Part shown: positions 12,373-23,234 of the stretch, one piece after another
How positions within the stretch are numbered: position 1 is the stretch's first letter
How the letters are laid out: each line of letters opens with the position of its first letter
From: Cycas panzhihuaensis
Taxonomy: Eukaryota > Cycadophyta
Reading direction: 5' to 3'
Assembly: GCA_023213395.1 (NCBI GenBank)
Contig: CM041465.1
Span: 6,634,001-6,698,000, forward strand
DNA: 64,000 nt
Notes under the pieces: generated by a model
What the model saw: the letters and a program-made list of their open reading frames with translations, nothing else
The model's database searches: none
Told to the model about the DNA's origin: nothing
Position numbers and translations under genes: made by a program

Positions 12373-13933
12373 TGGTTTCAGAGCTGTGCAAAATTTTAAC
12401 ACTTAAATCACCACGAATGTCTCTACAAATTCAAATAAATAATCTCCAAATATGAGGGCTAGTCATTTGTATGGCGGCAACAGTGTTACATGGTCCAAAG
12501 GGTACATCTTGATGGCCCAAAGTGTAAAACTTGATGTACTAAGTCCCTTAGCCACACATAAAGGCACCTTTGCATGGGTCCTCTTATGTTCCCTAGACCT
12601 GATCATATCCAGTGAATTCATACAAAAAGAAAAACAAATCCTCCATTCCTAGTTGTTTAAAACTTGATCCCTAAATGGTAGGGTAAAAGAATATATGTAT
12701 GTTGTCATTAAGCTTTATGTAATTCATGCATACCCACAATAACTAGAGGTGAAATGTGTTGGCTGCCGAAACTGCATATTAACTATGCATCCAACAACTT
12801 ATATTTTTTTCTTGGTAATGTTATATAAGTTAGGGTTCAACTTCATATACAATCATCTTGCTGACAATATATATTTTTTTGAGGTAAATATTGTATGTGC
12901 AAAAAGATGTGTTGATGCCTTTTAAGCTCTCTATAGTTCCAATCAAATGCATCTAGACTAAAATCAAAACACAACTACATCATGCTCAACTTAGTTAGGT
13001 TTAAACATAGAACTACCTAATAGAATCTTACTTGCTTGCAACTTCTTGAATCATGCTTAGTTGAAACTTGAATTTTTTTTAAATTATTACAGATTTGCAT
13101 AAGACAATTTAAAGAGGCTTCTAGTCTATGTAAACCTACCAACTAGATTGAGGTGTTTTTCCTTCAAGAATGTCAATATGCTTTAAAGTTTAAACATATA
13201 TGCATCTACCCATGAAAACATAAAAAGGGTGACATATTACTAGGAATCATGAAAGAAGGAGAAGGGCAAAGAAAGCTCATATTACTTTTCATTGCACAAT
13301 GCTTCATGTCCATAGGGATTCCTCTCGTGCAAGCTCTTTAAAGGCACATCTATAATGTCATCTGCCATTGTGATTTCTGTATGAAACCTTGCATTGCACA
13401 TTGTTTTGCTCTCTTGTTGCACTAATCCTACAAAACACAATGTTCACACATAAAACATCAGAAATAGAGTTCCTACAAATCCTAGTCTTGCCCCCATGTC
13501 TTTCAACTATGATCATCAAAGCTTAGCCCTCACTACAACAAAAATGCAACCTCCACTCACATGGAAAATTAACAACATAACTTATCACTCGATCTACACT
13601 TCCCATTACATCTGAAAGGATCAATTTAGAAAAACATCACACAAGATGATACATTATCCAAGCAAGCAAATGTTTTTATTAGTGTTACTAAATTCTAATA
13701 CAAGAAATCCCCAACACCTAGCATTTTCGACCAACAATGCAAGACAATGCAGAAGAACACTCTCATGAAGCACAAGTTTACGAATATAGTGCAATTCACC
13801 TATGCTAAATGACTTCTCTACTTAGTTTTACAATTATAAGTACTTTAATGCGACACCAAAAACCCTTTCTATGCATCAATTTTCTTGTGGATGGAAACTT
13901 GTCCCATTAAAGTTTATTAAGGTCATTGCCCAC
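12373..13933. other. No recognisable gene; possible leader after the PBS-like site
   Basis: Only short non-conserved frames occur. There is nothing I can assign beyond the PBS-like start. It forms the left flank of the TR-GAG1 insertion. Confidence 0.3.
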
Positions 13934-13938
13934 ATCTT
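13934..13938. repeat. Target-site duplication ATCTT (left copy, TR-GAG1)
   Basis: ATCTT lies directly outside the left end of TR-GAG1 and is repeated exactly at 16788-16792 outside the right end. Confidence 0.85.
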
Positions 13939-14160
13939 TGTTGGAAAATAGAACCTGCAATAAGATATTGACAAACAAAACAGAACACCTCCACAGGATC
14001 GAACGGTACCCTTAAGGTACCTCAAATTGTATTAACAAAACATCATTACAACATCCTTACATATGATACACAATATTGTGTATTTATAATACAAGTCATA
14101 TTGGAAGAGTAGGACCCACTTGCATGTGGAATAAATCAAATGTACATTAATATTCTAACA
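13939..14160 (-). repeat. TR-GAG1 left LTR, inverted relative to its element
   Basis: It starts TGTTGGAAAATAG and ends ATTCTAACA. This is the reverse complement of the right LTR (16566-16787), equal in length with three differences that I count. Both outer tips of the element therefore carry the U5 end of the LTR. Confidence 0.9.
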
Positions 14161-14243
14161 GGTTATGGGCCCACCACGCTTCCGCCTGTGGAGGTGTTCT
14201 GTTTTGTTTGTCAATATCTTATTGCAGGTTCTGTTTTCCAACA
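14161..14243 (+). repeat. 24-bp filler plus 59-bp truncated direct LTR end
   Basis: 14161-14184 (GGTTATGGGCCCACC and following) matches nothing else I can find in the window. From 14185 (CCTGTGGAGG) to 14243 (CCAACA) the sequence equals the last 59 bp of the direct LTR and runs straight into the PBS. This is what remains of the proper 5' LTR. Confidence 0.85.
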
Positions 14244-14258
14244 TGGTATTAGAGCGCC
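14244..14258 (+). other. TR-GAG1 primer-binding site
   Basis: TGGTATTAGAGCGCC directly follows the LTR stump. It is a one-mismatch version of the initiator-Met-tRNA PBS. Confidence 0.8.
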
Positions 14259-15492
14259 CAGGTTGAGAGAGGTGTTTTTGTTCGGTATTAGAGCAGTGAT
14301 TTGGGAGGTGCCATAACGTTGAAATTTCTGAAAAGTAATGGCGAAATTGAGACGAAATAGCTGCTCAGAAATTTGAGTGGTCGCACTACAGATTTTGGGG
14401 TGAAAGTGCGAAAATTGCAGCAGAATTAATTTCGGCGTGCATTTTTTCTGTCGCCGTATTTTTGGGACAGATTTGCAACCTCAACTTCAAAGAGCCATAA
14501 CTTTGGCTACAAAATTCAATTTCGTCTAAACCGTTGGAGTCGTATTTCAAAGGCCATCATTTCCATCCATATTTTATGTATTTTTTAGCTATATTTTTTT
14601 TCAGAAATAAGTTTTTGGGAATTTAAGGGTTTCATATTGATATGGTGACATGAATGAGGCAATGGTAATGAAGTGATTGTTTAAGGCTCTCTTATATATG
14701 TTGTGCATGGGAGAGTATTGTTACAAGTGAGATGATATTAAGTTATGTTGATGTGAATGTATTTGGCACTCTATTGGTGATTTGAAGTGCATGATGGTGA
14801 TTGTTTAATGGAAAATTAAGTACCTTCTTACATGTGTTCATATGAGAGAGCTATTGTGATTATGACATAGTATGGTAATGAAGCGACAGTGCATGTGTTT
14901 GCATGAATGAGTTGGGTGGAATATGGTGATTTAGTGCTCCTTGGAATGTGATTTATGTGAAGGGACTTTATGGGCATGATAAGACTAATTTGAGGGCAAG
15001 AAAGATAATGATATGAGGCGATGAGATGCTTGTTGCATGTGAGGTTAACATGACAAGATTGGGCAATTATTGGGCATGTTTTAAGGATGAGATTAGGGAT
15101 GTTTGATGATGTGTTCTAGTTGATTGAATGGACAAAGAAGGATGAGTTTCTTGTTAAAGATACCTAAGTTGCAAGGAAGCAAAATTATTAAATAGTTTAA
15201 TGGCATGAGTTGTATGTTTTGGATAATCAAGTGAAGTGTGATGTGTCTTGGTGATTTAATGGTGACATGAGGTATGCATGATTCCTGTGAGATGTATGTG
15301 GTATAAGCTTTGATTCTATGGTGAAGAAAGTGCTTCAGATATTCTTTGTATATGACTATTTGGCAATATGTGAGATGCATAAGGCAATGATGTGATAATG
15401 AAGTCAGTGATATGAGGGACATGAGACATGAGAAAGTTTGTTGAGATTGATAGGTGAATTTGTTGATTGGAAAAGGGACATGGTGTTAGAAA
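14259..15492 (+). other. TR-GAG1 leader, cytosine-poor
   Basis: A non-coding leader of about 1.2 kb. From roughly 14640 to 15480 the sense strand is rich in A, T and G with very few C. Its last few hundred bases match the leader of TR-GAG2 upstream of its gag (for example the block at 15069-15110 against about 20650-20690), while the parts next to the PBS differ between the copies. Confidence 0.6.
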
Positions 15493-16332
15493 ATGGCATT
15501 TACAATCATGGAGGATAATGATGTGGTTATATATGCTCCTGAAACAAATGAATATTACTTAAGGGATTCATTTCTTCCAGTACCTAAGTGCAATGGTGAA
15601 GACTACTTCTTTTGGACAATTAAAATGAGATGTCTATTCATAGCTAGAGGTTTATGGAAGATTGTTACTGATGAATATGATATCCCTAATGATGAAGAAG
15701 AAAAGGAAATGCTTGAGAAGAAAGATAGGAAAGCATTTATTATGATTCGTGCTGCATTCAATGATATTGATCTTCCTTCCAAATTCCATTTTGTTATTCC
15801 TATGATTCTACATGCAAGTAATGCTAAAGAAGCTTGGGATTTTCTAAGGGAAGTATTTGAACAAACTCCTGAAGAAACACAACGAATGATTGAAAAAGCA
15901 ATTAAGGCTAGTTATGGTACAGGTACAACGAATAAAGAAAGTATCATCAACACTGATGAAACAGCATGTCAAGATGAAGAATGTTTGAGTACTGATGAAA
16001 CTTCTACTGTCGAATGCATTGATGAGATTATAGATGAAGACATTGAAAGTGATGAATTGATTTCAAGAGAAATTGACTCTAATGATCCTATAAAGGATGA
16101 GTCTTATATTGATGATGTTCCTTCTTTAAGCATTGATTCAAGTTCAAAGAGTATGCTAGTTGATCAAGATTCTGCTCCAAAGATTGAAGAAGTCACTCTT
16201 GTACATGATGATCAAGAGTTTATACAAGATAATGATGATACAGAAGTTGTGATTGAAGATGGTTACTTACAGGATCTTCATCAGACTAGACCAGCCGCAA
16301 TAAAGAATCAAGATTTATACTTACTCGAGTAG
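15493..16332 (+). CDS. TR-GAG1 gag-like protein (279 codons; frame continues past a TAG to 16542)
   Basis: The N-terminal ~130 residues follow the copia Gag pattern: KCNGEDYFFWTIKMRCL, then SNAKEAWDFLREVFEQTPEE, as in UBN2/DUF4219-type capsid domains. No CCHC knuckle or protease motif follows. Instead there is a strongly acidic Ser/Thr-rich tail (about residues 150-260). The start is the ATG of MAFTIMEDN, shared with TR-GAG2. The reading frame ends at TAG 16330-16332, but the same frame stays open to TGA at 16540-16542 and encodes repeats of the form HYKIEDKNQ. TR-GAG2 has a glutamine codon at this stop, so the TAG is probably a late mutation and the full protein would be about 350 residues. 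Capsid-like assembly is inferred, not shown. Confidence 0.72.
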   Translation: MAFTIMEDNDVVIYAPETNEYYLRDSFLPVPKCNGEDYFFWTIKMRCLFIARGLWKIVTDEYDIPNDEEEKEMLEKKDRKAFIMIRAAFNDIDLPSKFHFVIPMILHASNAKEAWDFLREVFEQTPEETQRMIEKAIKASYGTGTTNKESIINTDETACQDEECLSTDETSTVECIDEIIDEDIESDELISREIDSNDPIKDESYIDDVPSLSIDSSSKSMLVDQDSAPKIEEVTLVHDDQEFIQDNDDTEVVIEDGYLQDLHQTRPAAIKNQDLYLLE

Positions 16333-16344
16333 CTACATCAATGT

Positions 16345-16506
16345 CGTCACTACAAAATTGAAGATGAAAATCAAGCTAAAGATATCATCTTACAAAGGCA
16401 TCAATACAGAATCGAAGACAAAAATCAAGATAAAGACATCATTCTACAGCAAAGACATCACTATAAGATTGAAGACAAGAATCAGGTTGAAGACATCATT
16501 CTCAAA
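16345..16506 (+). repeat. Three tandem ~51-57-bp coding repeats at the gag C-terminus
   Basis: Units begin near 16345, 16399 and 16456 with CRTCAMTA-type starts. In the gag frame each encodes a (R)HxY(K/R)IEDxNQxxDIIL block. The same three units are in TR-GAG2, so they pre-date both insertions. Confidence 0.8.
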
Positions 16507-16553
16507 CCATTTCCAAGGACAAAGCGTTGCAAATACAAATGACCCAAATGTAC

Positions 16554-16565
16554 ATTAAGGGGGGG
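16554..16565 (+). other. TR-GAG1 polypurine tract
   Basis: TTAAGGGGGGG abuts the LTR start at 16566. TR-GAG2 has the matching tract before its 3' LTR. Confidence 0.85.
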
Positions 16566-16787
16566 TGTTAGAATATTAATGTACATTTGATTTATCCCAC
16601 ATGCAACTGGGTCCTACTCTTCCAATATGACTTGTATTATAAATACACAATATTGTGTATCATATGTAAGGATGTTGTAATGATGTTTTGTTAATACAAT
16701 TTGAGGTACCTTAAGGGTACCGTTCGATCCTGTGGAGGTGTTCTGTTTTGTTTGTCAATATCTTATTGCAGGTTCTGTTTTCCAACA
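16566..16787 (+). repeat. TR-GAG1 3' LTR (222 bp)
   Basis: Starts TGTTAGAATATTAATG and ends TTTTCCAACA. A TATA-like ATTATAAATACAC lies near 16635, and ATCTT follows directly. Confidence 0.92.
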
Positions 16788-16792
16788 ATCTT
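16788..16792. repeat. Target-site duplication ATCTT (right copy, TR-GAG1)
   Basis: Exact match to 13934-13938. Confidence 0.85.
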
Positions 16793-18182
16793 TAGAAGCA
16801 TGCAAGACACAAAAGAGCAAGAACAATTAGGTTACCTATGAGAAGAATACATACACAACAATGACAAATTTGACAAGAAGAAGGCTTCCTCATATACATC
16901 ATTTTAAATAGCAATAAAAATCCTTCATCAATTGATAAATCAAACTTTATCCAAGATCACAACGTATGTCAAGAATCCCTTACAAAATGTTCAAATCCAA
17001 TGCAAAAGAAAATGAAGGTCCAAATACATATCAAGGATATGTTGAGTAGGGTGACATAGATCCTTGCAAGATTCATTTTGGTTTGACAACATTTTTTGTT
17101 AAGACTTCACCAACATTTGTGGTTAAGAAAAAGGATTGGGCTATGGGAATGTTCGTAGATCAAACAAGGTTGTTGGGTTGACAAGTTCAGGGATTTGTGG
17201 AATTGGATGTCTGCCCTTAAAATCAGGATGTAGAGATTCAGTGTAGCACGTTTTAAGGGGGGAGGGAGTGGGGGCTTTTCAAAGTACAATCTTATTTGCA
17301 CACTTCTCCTTTTGTCAATTTCTTCAACCAAAATCTTTTTTCATATGAAACACTTATATATTGTGCTTTTAAACTTTGAATGTTGTTTTAGTGATTTTTT
17401 TATTGTTTTTTAATATATTTATTTAATTTTTAAGCAATCTCATTCATATATATATATATATATGCAAATTCACCAACTATAATTGGATTTCAACCAAGTT
17501 TGATTGAGGTTTGGCTATGTAAACACTAGGTTGAACCCAAGCAAACCCAAATGCAAACCCAAGAATCAAGTTCAATGAATCCAATTGACAGACCTTACTA
17601 GGTGGGTTTGCAAACCCGATAACCATGGTTATACAATATTGAATTAAAGTTACCACTAATACTAGTGTCCTTTTCCCATGGACAATGATGAACTCAAGAA
17701 AGGAAAATTGTTGGAGATCACTTATCATAATTAAGAAAAAATGTGAATAAAAAAATGATGTTAATAAGCAAAACTCATATGAATCTCAAACAATGACACT
17801 TAGTTTAACAATTGATCTTCATACATTAAAAATTTTGATGAATAAGTCAAAGATCAGTTTAAGGCATACGAATCTTGGAATTGTGAAATCCAGGAATACC
17901 AGGATATGCAACTTACTAAACCATTACCAACTCTTTATACTTTGGGGCTACTAAGCATCATCCAATAGAGGTAGGGATTTTATGCCCTTTGCTATTGATC
18001 ACAAGTGTATAGTAGGTCACTTCAGTTCCTAGCCCCATAACATGCCAAAAGAATGATGTTAGCTGTGAAGAAACATGAAACTATAAAGCATGCATTTCTG
18101 AATAACCAAGATCTAGGTCATACATATGCAAGCACACATGAAAGAGCATACGTACATAGTACATAGATTTAACGGGGAAAAT
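16793..18182. other. No recognisable gene
   Basis: AT-rich flanking DNA between TR-GAG1 and Gypsy2, with a short (TA)n tract at about 17447-17463. Short frames on either strand show no domain. The sequence directly left of Gypsy2 ends GGGGAAAAT. Confidence 0.3.
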
Positions 18183-18660
18183 TGTAGCAATTGCGAATGG
18201 ATTTCTTGAGAAGAAAAAGACAAAACAAAGCAAATATATGCAATATATATATATATATATGCACCTTCCACTGACCTAGGTAAAAATAACAAAATATGTT
18301 ATTACTAGATACCAGAAATATGTGATAATAACGAACAAATATTAAATACAACTTACAGAGATATCGCTTATGGCAATTCTCCTCTTCGAGGCAAGGTTCC
18401 CTCCCCAATAATTGTAACTCTAAGGCCAAAATTATGGCAGTCAACAACACTTCTGAATGATGCCCTAAAGCCGCCCAACTTCCTCTTTAAATAGGCATTC
18501 ATTTAGTCATGATGGAAGTCAGCCAGAAATAGACATAATAAGTGACAATTCTATCTTGGAAGTCAACCAAAATTGGCATGTAAAGTCGGCCAGAATGTTT
18601 TGAGATCAGTTTTCCTGCTTTGTTTGAGGTCAGTCAAACTGAATATTTAGGGTTGCTACA
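18183..18660 (-). repeat. Gypsy2 3' LTR (478 bp)
   Basis: Starts TGTAGCAATTG and ends GGTTGCTACA, giving inverted ends TGTAGCAA/TTGCTACA. It contains a (TA)n tract near 18242-18261. It matches 35002-35468 over most of its length. Confidence 0.92.
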
Positions 18661-18677
18661 AGTCCCTCCCCTTGAAA
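18661..18677 (-). other. Gypsy2 polypurine tract
   Basis: AGTCCCTCCCCTTGAAA is the reverse complement of a purine-rich TTTCAAGGGGAGGGACT, directly internal to the 3' LTR. Confidence 0.8.
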
Positions 18678-18947
18678 GCATGCTTTGCCCTCAAAGCATG
18701 GGTAAATTTGGATGATGTTGCATCTATGCTTCAGAATCCCAACTTGCATCTTCTAAGTCTAGGGTTTTCCACTTTATAAGGAATTCTTTAACTTTTCTAG
18801 ATCGTAACTCTCTTGCCCTTATCTATAAGATACCTTTCAGTTCAATAATCATTTTCCCCTCTTCGTCTAGTTCAAGAACTGTCGTCTGGGGGGTTATTTT
18901 CTCCCTATCTTCTTTTTTAGACAGGATACATGGAAAACATTGTGAAT
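18678..18947 (-). pseudogene. pol: Gypsy2 integrase C-terminus with chromodomain (3' piece)
   Basis: On the reverse strand this reads a basic linker, then FLIKWKTLDLEDASWDSEA, the chromodomain core (LVKWK...EATWE in chromoviruses), then a stop and a KACF-type tail before the PPT. Chromodomains of this lineage steer integration to particular chromatin. The rest of the integrase continues at 23530 beyond the TR-GAG2 insertion. In-frame stops show decay. Confidence 0.75.
18877..18947. repeat. 71-bp flanking duplication, left copy
   Basis: The stretch from AACTGTCGTCTGGGGGG to CATTGTGAAT is repeated at 23459-23529 with one difference (A/T at 18921 versus 23503). The two copies flank TR-GAG2. Confidence 0.9.
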
Positions 18948-19160
18948 AGAACCTGCAATAAGATATTCGCAAACAGAACAAAACACACTTCTACAGAATC
19001 GAACAGTACCCTTAAGGTACATCCATTGTATTAACAAAACATCATTACTACATCATCGCAATATGATACACAATATTGTGTATTTATAATACAAGTCATG
19101 ATGGAAGAGCAGGACCCACTTGCATGTGGGATAAATCAAATGTACATTAATATTCTAACA
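18945..19160 (-). repeat. TR-GAG2 3' LTR, outer tip lost
   Basis: From AATAGAACCTGC to ATTCTAACA it matches 23243-23457. The first 7-8 bases of the reverse-complemented LTR are absent; the junction falls in an AAT/GAAT microhomology. Confidence 0.88.
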
Positions 19161-19172
19161 CTCCCCCTTAAT
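19161..19172 (-). other. TR-GAG2 polypurine tract
   Basis: CTCCCCCTTAAT is the reverse complement of ATTAAGGGGGAG, directly internal to the 3' LTR. Confidence 0.85.
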
Positions 19173-19183
19173 GTACATTTGGG

Positions 19184-20286
19184 TCATTTGTATTTGCAAT
19201 GCTTTGTCCTTGGAAATGTCTTGAGAATGATGTCTTCAACCCAATCCTTGTCTTCAATCTTGTAGTGATGTCTTTGTTGCAGAATGATGTCTTCATCTTG
19301 ATTTTTGTCTTCAATTCTGTACTGATGCCTTTGTAAGATGATATCTTTAGCTTGATTTCCATCTTCAATTCTGTAGTGATGACCTTGATGTAGTTGCTCT
19401 AGTAAGTATAAATCCTGTTTCTTTATTGCGGCTGGTCTAGTCTGATGAAGATCCTATAAGTAACCATCTTCAATCCAACTTGCCTATTATCATTATCCTC
19501 TATAAACTCTTGATCACCATGTACAACAGTGAATTCTTCAATCTTATGAGTGGACTCTTGATCAACTTGCATACTCTTTAAACTTGAATCAATGCTTAAA
19601 GAAGGAACATCATTCAAACTTGAATCAATACTTAAAGTAGGAATATCATCAATATAAGACTCATCCTTTATAGGATCATCAGACTCAATTTCTCTTGAAA
19701 TCAATTCATCACTCTCAATGTCTTCATCTATAATCTCATCAATGCATTCAACCATCGTTTCTTTACATTGAATAGAAGTTTCGTCAGTACTCATACATTC
19801 TTCATCTTGACATGTTGTTTCATCAGTGTTGATGATATTTTCTTCATTCGTTGTACATGTACCATAACTAGCCTTAATTGCCTTTGCAATCATTCGTTGT
19901 GTCTTTTCAGGAGTTTGTTCAAATACTTCCCTTAGAAAATCCCAAGCTTTTTTAGCATTACTTGCATGTAGAATCATAGGAATGACAAAATAGAATTTGG
20001 AAGGAAGATCAACCTCATTGAATGCAGCACGAATCATAATGAATGCTTTTCTATCTTTCTTCTCAAGCATTCCCTTTTCTTCTTCATCTTTAGGGATATC
20101 ATATTCATCAGTAACAATCTTCCACAAACCTCTAGCTATGAATAGACATCTCATTTTAATTGTGCAAAAGAAGTAGTCTTCACCATTACACTTAGGTACT
20201 GGAAGAAACGAATCCCTTAAGTAATATTCATTTATTTCAGGAGCATATATAACCACATCATTATTCTCCATGATTGTAAATGCCAT
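19184..20286 (-). pseudogene. TR-GAG2 gag-like protein
   Basis: The start is ATG at 20286 (MAFTIMENN), the start shared with TR-GAG1; an upstream in-frame ATG at 20313 exists but is not conserved. The N-terminal copia-Gag-like domain is intact (SNAKKAWDFLREVFEQTPEK). The acidic tail carries an extra in-frame unit, a second copy of a (D/N)(D/V)xP(T/S)LSIDSS block. A one-base deletion near 19480 and a nearby TAG end the frame early at 19423. Beyond it, the original frame continues through the three HxYxIEDxN repeats to a TGA at 19184-19186. No zinc knuckle is present. Confidence 0.75.
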
Positions 20287-23220
20287 TTCTACATGCCACG
20301 TCCCTTTTTTCAATCAATAAACTCACTTATCATTGGTAACTTGCCTATTGATCACTCTCAACAAATTGACTTTATCATCACATCATTGCCTTATCCATTG
20401 CCAAACAGTCATATACAAAAATATCTAAAACACTTACTTCACCATAGAATCAAGGCCTAGGCCACATACATCTCATAGAAATCATGCACACCTCTTGTCA
20501 CCATTAAATCACCAAGACACATCATACTTCACTCAGTTATCCAAACATGACTCATGCCACAAATACGACCATTAATGAATAAACCACACTCGAATGCAAC
20601 TTAATAAAGTTGCTTCCTTGTAATTCAACTCACCTTCTTTGCTCATTCACACATCATCAAACATCCCTAATCTCATCCTTAAAGCATGCTAGGAACCTCA
20701 GATGTTACACAGGTTCACAATCGCCAAATCATCACCTCACCAACTCTCTCATGCAAACACATATAAGAGAACAATAGATGTCTCTTCACCCACCTCACTC
20801 TCTAAAGAATCAAGCATCACCACCTTATTGCCAAAAATGTAAAAATAATACTCACATCACTATAGTACATCCATTCAAACACACCCCTTTCACTTATCTC
20901 GCCATCAATGCTTTCTTATGCAACATGCATACAAGAGGTCATGTCGCTGCCTTATGTCATCAAACAATTACCTTACCCAACAAATCTTCTCAAGCAAATG
21001 TAAGCTAGGAGCCATATCACCAACAACGGATCACAAACATACAGTCATCTCATATCTCATGTAAATCATATGCAGAAAATCACCATGCCAATGTCAAATG
21101 TCACCCTTGAATCACCAAGACATTCCATACTTCAAATAATTGCCCATAAACATGCCCTTCAATTTCTCAAATTAATTTGCCATGTAAAAAGCACTTTATT
21201 ACCTCAAATGCCCATAAGGATCACATTCCAAAGAGTACTAAGTCACCCAACTTACTCATGTAAACACACGCATAATTGCCTCAACATAACACATGTAACA
21301 AAATCACCATCTTGCATCTCAAATTACCAATAAGTACCAACATACCCATTAACTTTTTCTCACATACAAAGGTGTACCATCACCACAAAGTCACTCTACT
21401 TTGTCATTCAAATAACACTTCAAATTCACCATTATTTCATTGTACTCAATAAGTCTGTGCCATTTATAACAATGTGTCCTCTTGAAATAAGCCCCCCGCT
21501 TGATCAACCAAGGTAAACTGTAACAACTTTATCCATAATCCCATATATCAATGACAAATCAACTTGATAATCGTAATGCCAAGGCTAATCAAGATACTTC
21601 AAAAAGGCAAGTTTCATGAAGTATAGGCAATCTACTTTGATCAAGTCAATTTTAAAGGTGAGCCAATACATATTCAATAGGCGATTCAATATCTCAAAGT
21701 GAGTATAAAAGGCGACTTTATAAAAAACAACGGATGATTAAAAGCGATCCAATGGATGGCTTTAGATAAACAGAATAATGATGCAGCATATATCAACGCA
21801 GATACCGAGCAACATTAATAAGCAATAGGCAGCACGTATATATGTCATGCAAGTAACGTAGAGGGCGAAAAGGGCAACTTTGAAGACGATTAATATGAAA
21901 CAATGGCGAATATACAAACAGACATCCGGCAGCTATGGTATCACACGCAGATGCTCTATGAAATATCAAAATACGACTGGGCGACTCAATATCGATAAAA
22001 GAGTGGTTGTTGCAGATATGTAGGGCAATCCAAGGCGAACATAATGTGAATGGTGGCTGATCATTCTCAACGTAGGTAAAGATAATGGGCGAAAGATTAA
22101 TAAAGTTCAACGGCCCCAATATACGCGAACAACTGCAACATATAAACAAATAACAATCTGCGAGTGATTTTATTTGACAGCCAACTGCATCATAGAGTGC
22201 AGCGCATCACGCAGACAATACGTTAATAAATGCAAATGAAAGGGATACGACAAGCACATTATTCACAATGCAATAAATAAATAATCATCACATAGTGATT
22301 GCAATATCACGTAGATGATTGCAGACATTTATCACGGGCTAAATATATTACGCGTGGATGACTTTAATCGTATAAACCAGCCAACAGACTGCAGCATACA
22401 AAACGGCAAAACCAGATAATAGTCTGCACTAATTTTAAATGGGCTATGCAGCATACGCGGAGATGGCAGAAAATAATCATGCACCATATAGATCAGAAAA
22501 CAAGTCAAATATTTGTGTATAAATCGGTGGTGCAAATATGCAATTGTATGATTATAAATCAGTGGTGCAAACATGCGTATACGTGATGCAGACTTCAGAC
22601 TTTAGGGTATTAAATGGAAGCTAGACAAGTCACATGGTATTATTACGCAGAGGAGAATGGCGAACACGCAAACAGTAGGGGAAGGGGATAAACGGCGGCT
22701 GAGAGGATCATCATCAGAATGAATCACTGAGACGCGGTGAATCAGTCATCATCATGCAAAGACAATCATAGCTGCAAATAAAACAACGACGACCATCACT
22801 CAGGAAATGACGATGCTATGCAGAAAGAGGCCAGATTTCATCCAATGTAGGGATGATGGGCTAAATAGAATCAGGGCAAATATTTGAAGAAAGGTAGAAA
22901 CATGAAAGGCTGCGCAATCAACACATAACACAATATATAAAGGCGGCTGGAAAATATATCACTTAGGTTGCAGTATTATTTTCCACGGGGCAACATTGAT
23001 AGCATATATGCAGTTTTATAAAAGACGTCACAGGCAACCAGATATATTTCAAAGTATAGGCATACCTTATATCTTATTCATTTCACAACTCTGCAATGGA
23101 TCTACTAGGGTTTTGCATTCTTCCACAGTTCAACCAAGGGCTGACAACATCTCCAGGGCATACAAATGGCAAACGGGCACAAACAGCTCTACAGAGCCAC
23201 CTCCTCAAGTTCGTTTCGCC
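20287..23220 (-). other. TR-GAG2 leader (2.9 kb, non-coding)
   Basis: The part next to gag (about 20.3-20.7 kb) matches the TR-GAG1 leader. The rest, including about 21.4-23.2 kb, does not, and is about 1.7 kb longer in total. Frames of 118, 80 and 76-87 codons occur on both strands but show no domain. I see no gene. Confidence 0.5.
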
Positions 23221-23234
23221 TTGGCTCTTATACC
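23221..23234 (-). other. TR-GAG2 primer-binding site
   Basis: TTGGCTCTTATACCA at this site is the reverse complement of TGGTATAAGAGCC, directly next to the 5' LTR. Confidence 0.75.

Larger units (their letters stand above)
13939..16787 (+). mobile_element. TR-GAG1: gag-only LTR element with inverted full LTRs
   Basis: The order is: 222-bp LTR in reverse orientation, 24-bp filler, 59-bp stump of a direct LTR, PBS, 1.2-kb leader, gag-like ORF, PPT, 222-bp direct LTR. ATCTT flanks the whole unit on both sides. No protease, RT or integrase is present, so mobilisation would need enzymes in trans, as in published plant TR-GAG or LARD elements. A second copy (TR-GAG2) lies at about 18.95-23.46 kb on the minus strand. 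Confidence 0.85.

Noticed and set aside
15093-15422. 109-codon minus-strand frame in the TR-GAG1 leader
   Set aside because: Long only because the C-poor sense strand gives few stops on its complement; no similarity to anything recognised.
21793-22149. 118-codon minus-strand frame in the TR-GAG2 leader
   Set aside because: No recognisable domain, not present in TR-GAG1, and inside a non-coding leader; Cys/His residues are scattered, not in a zinc-finger spacing.
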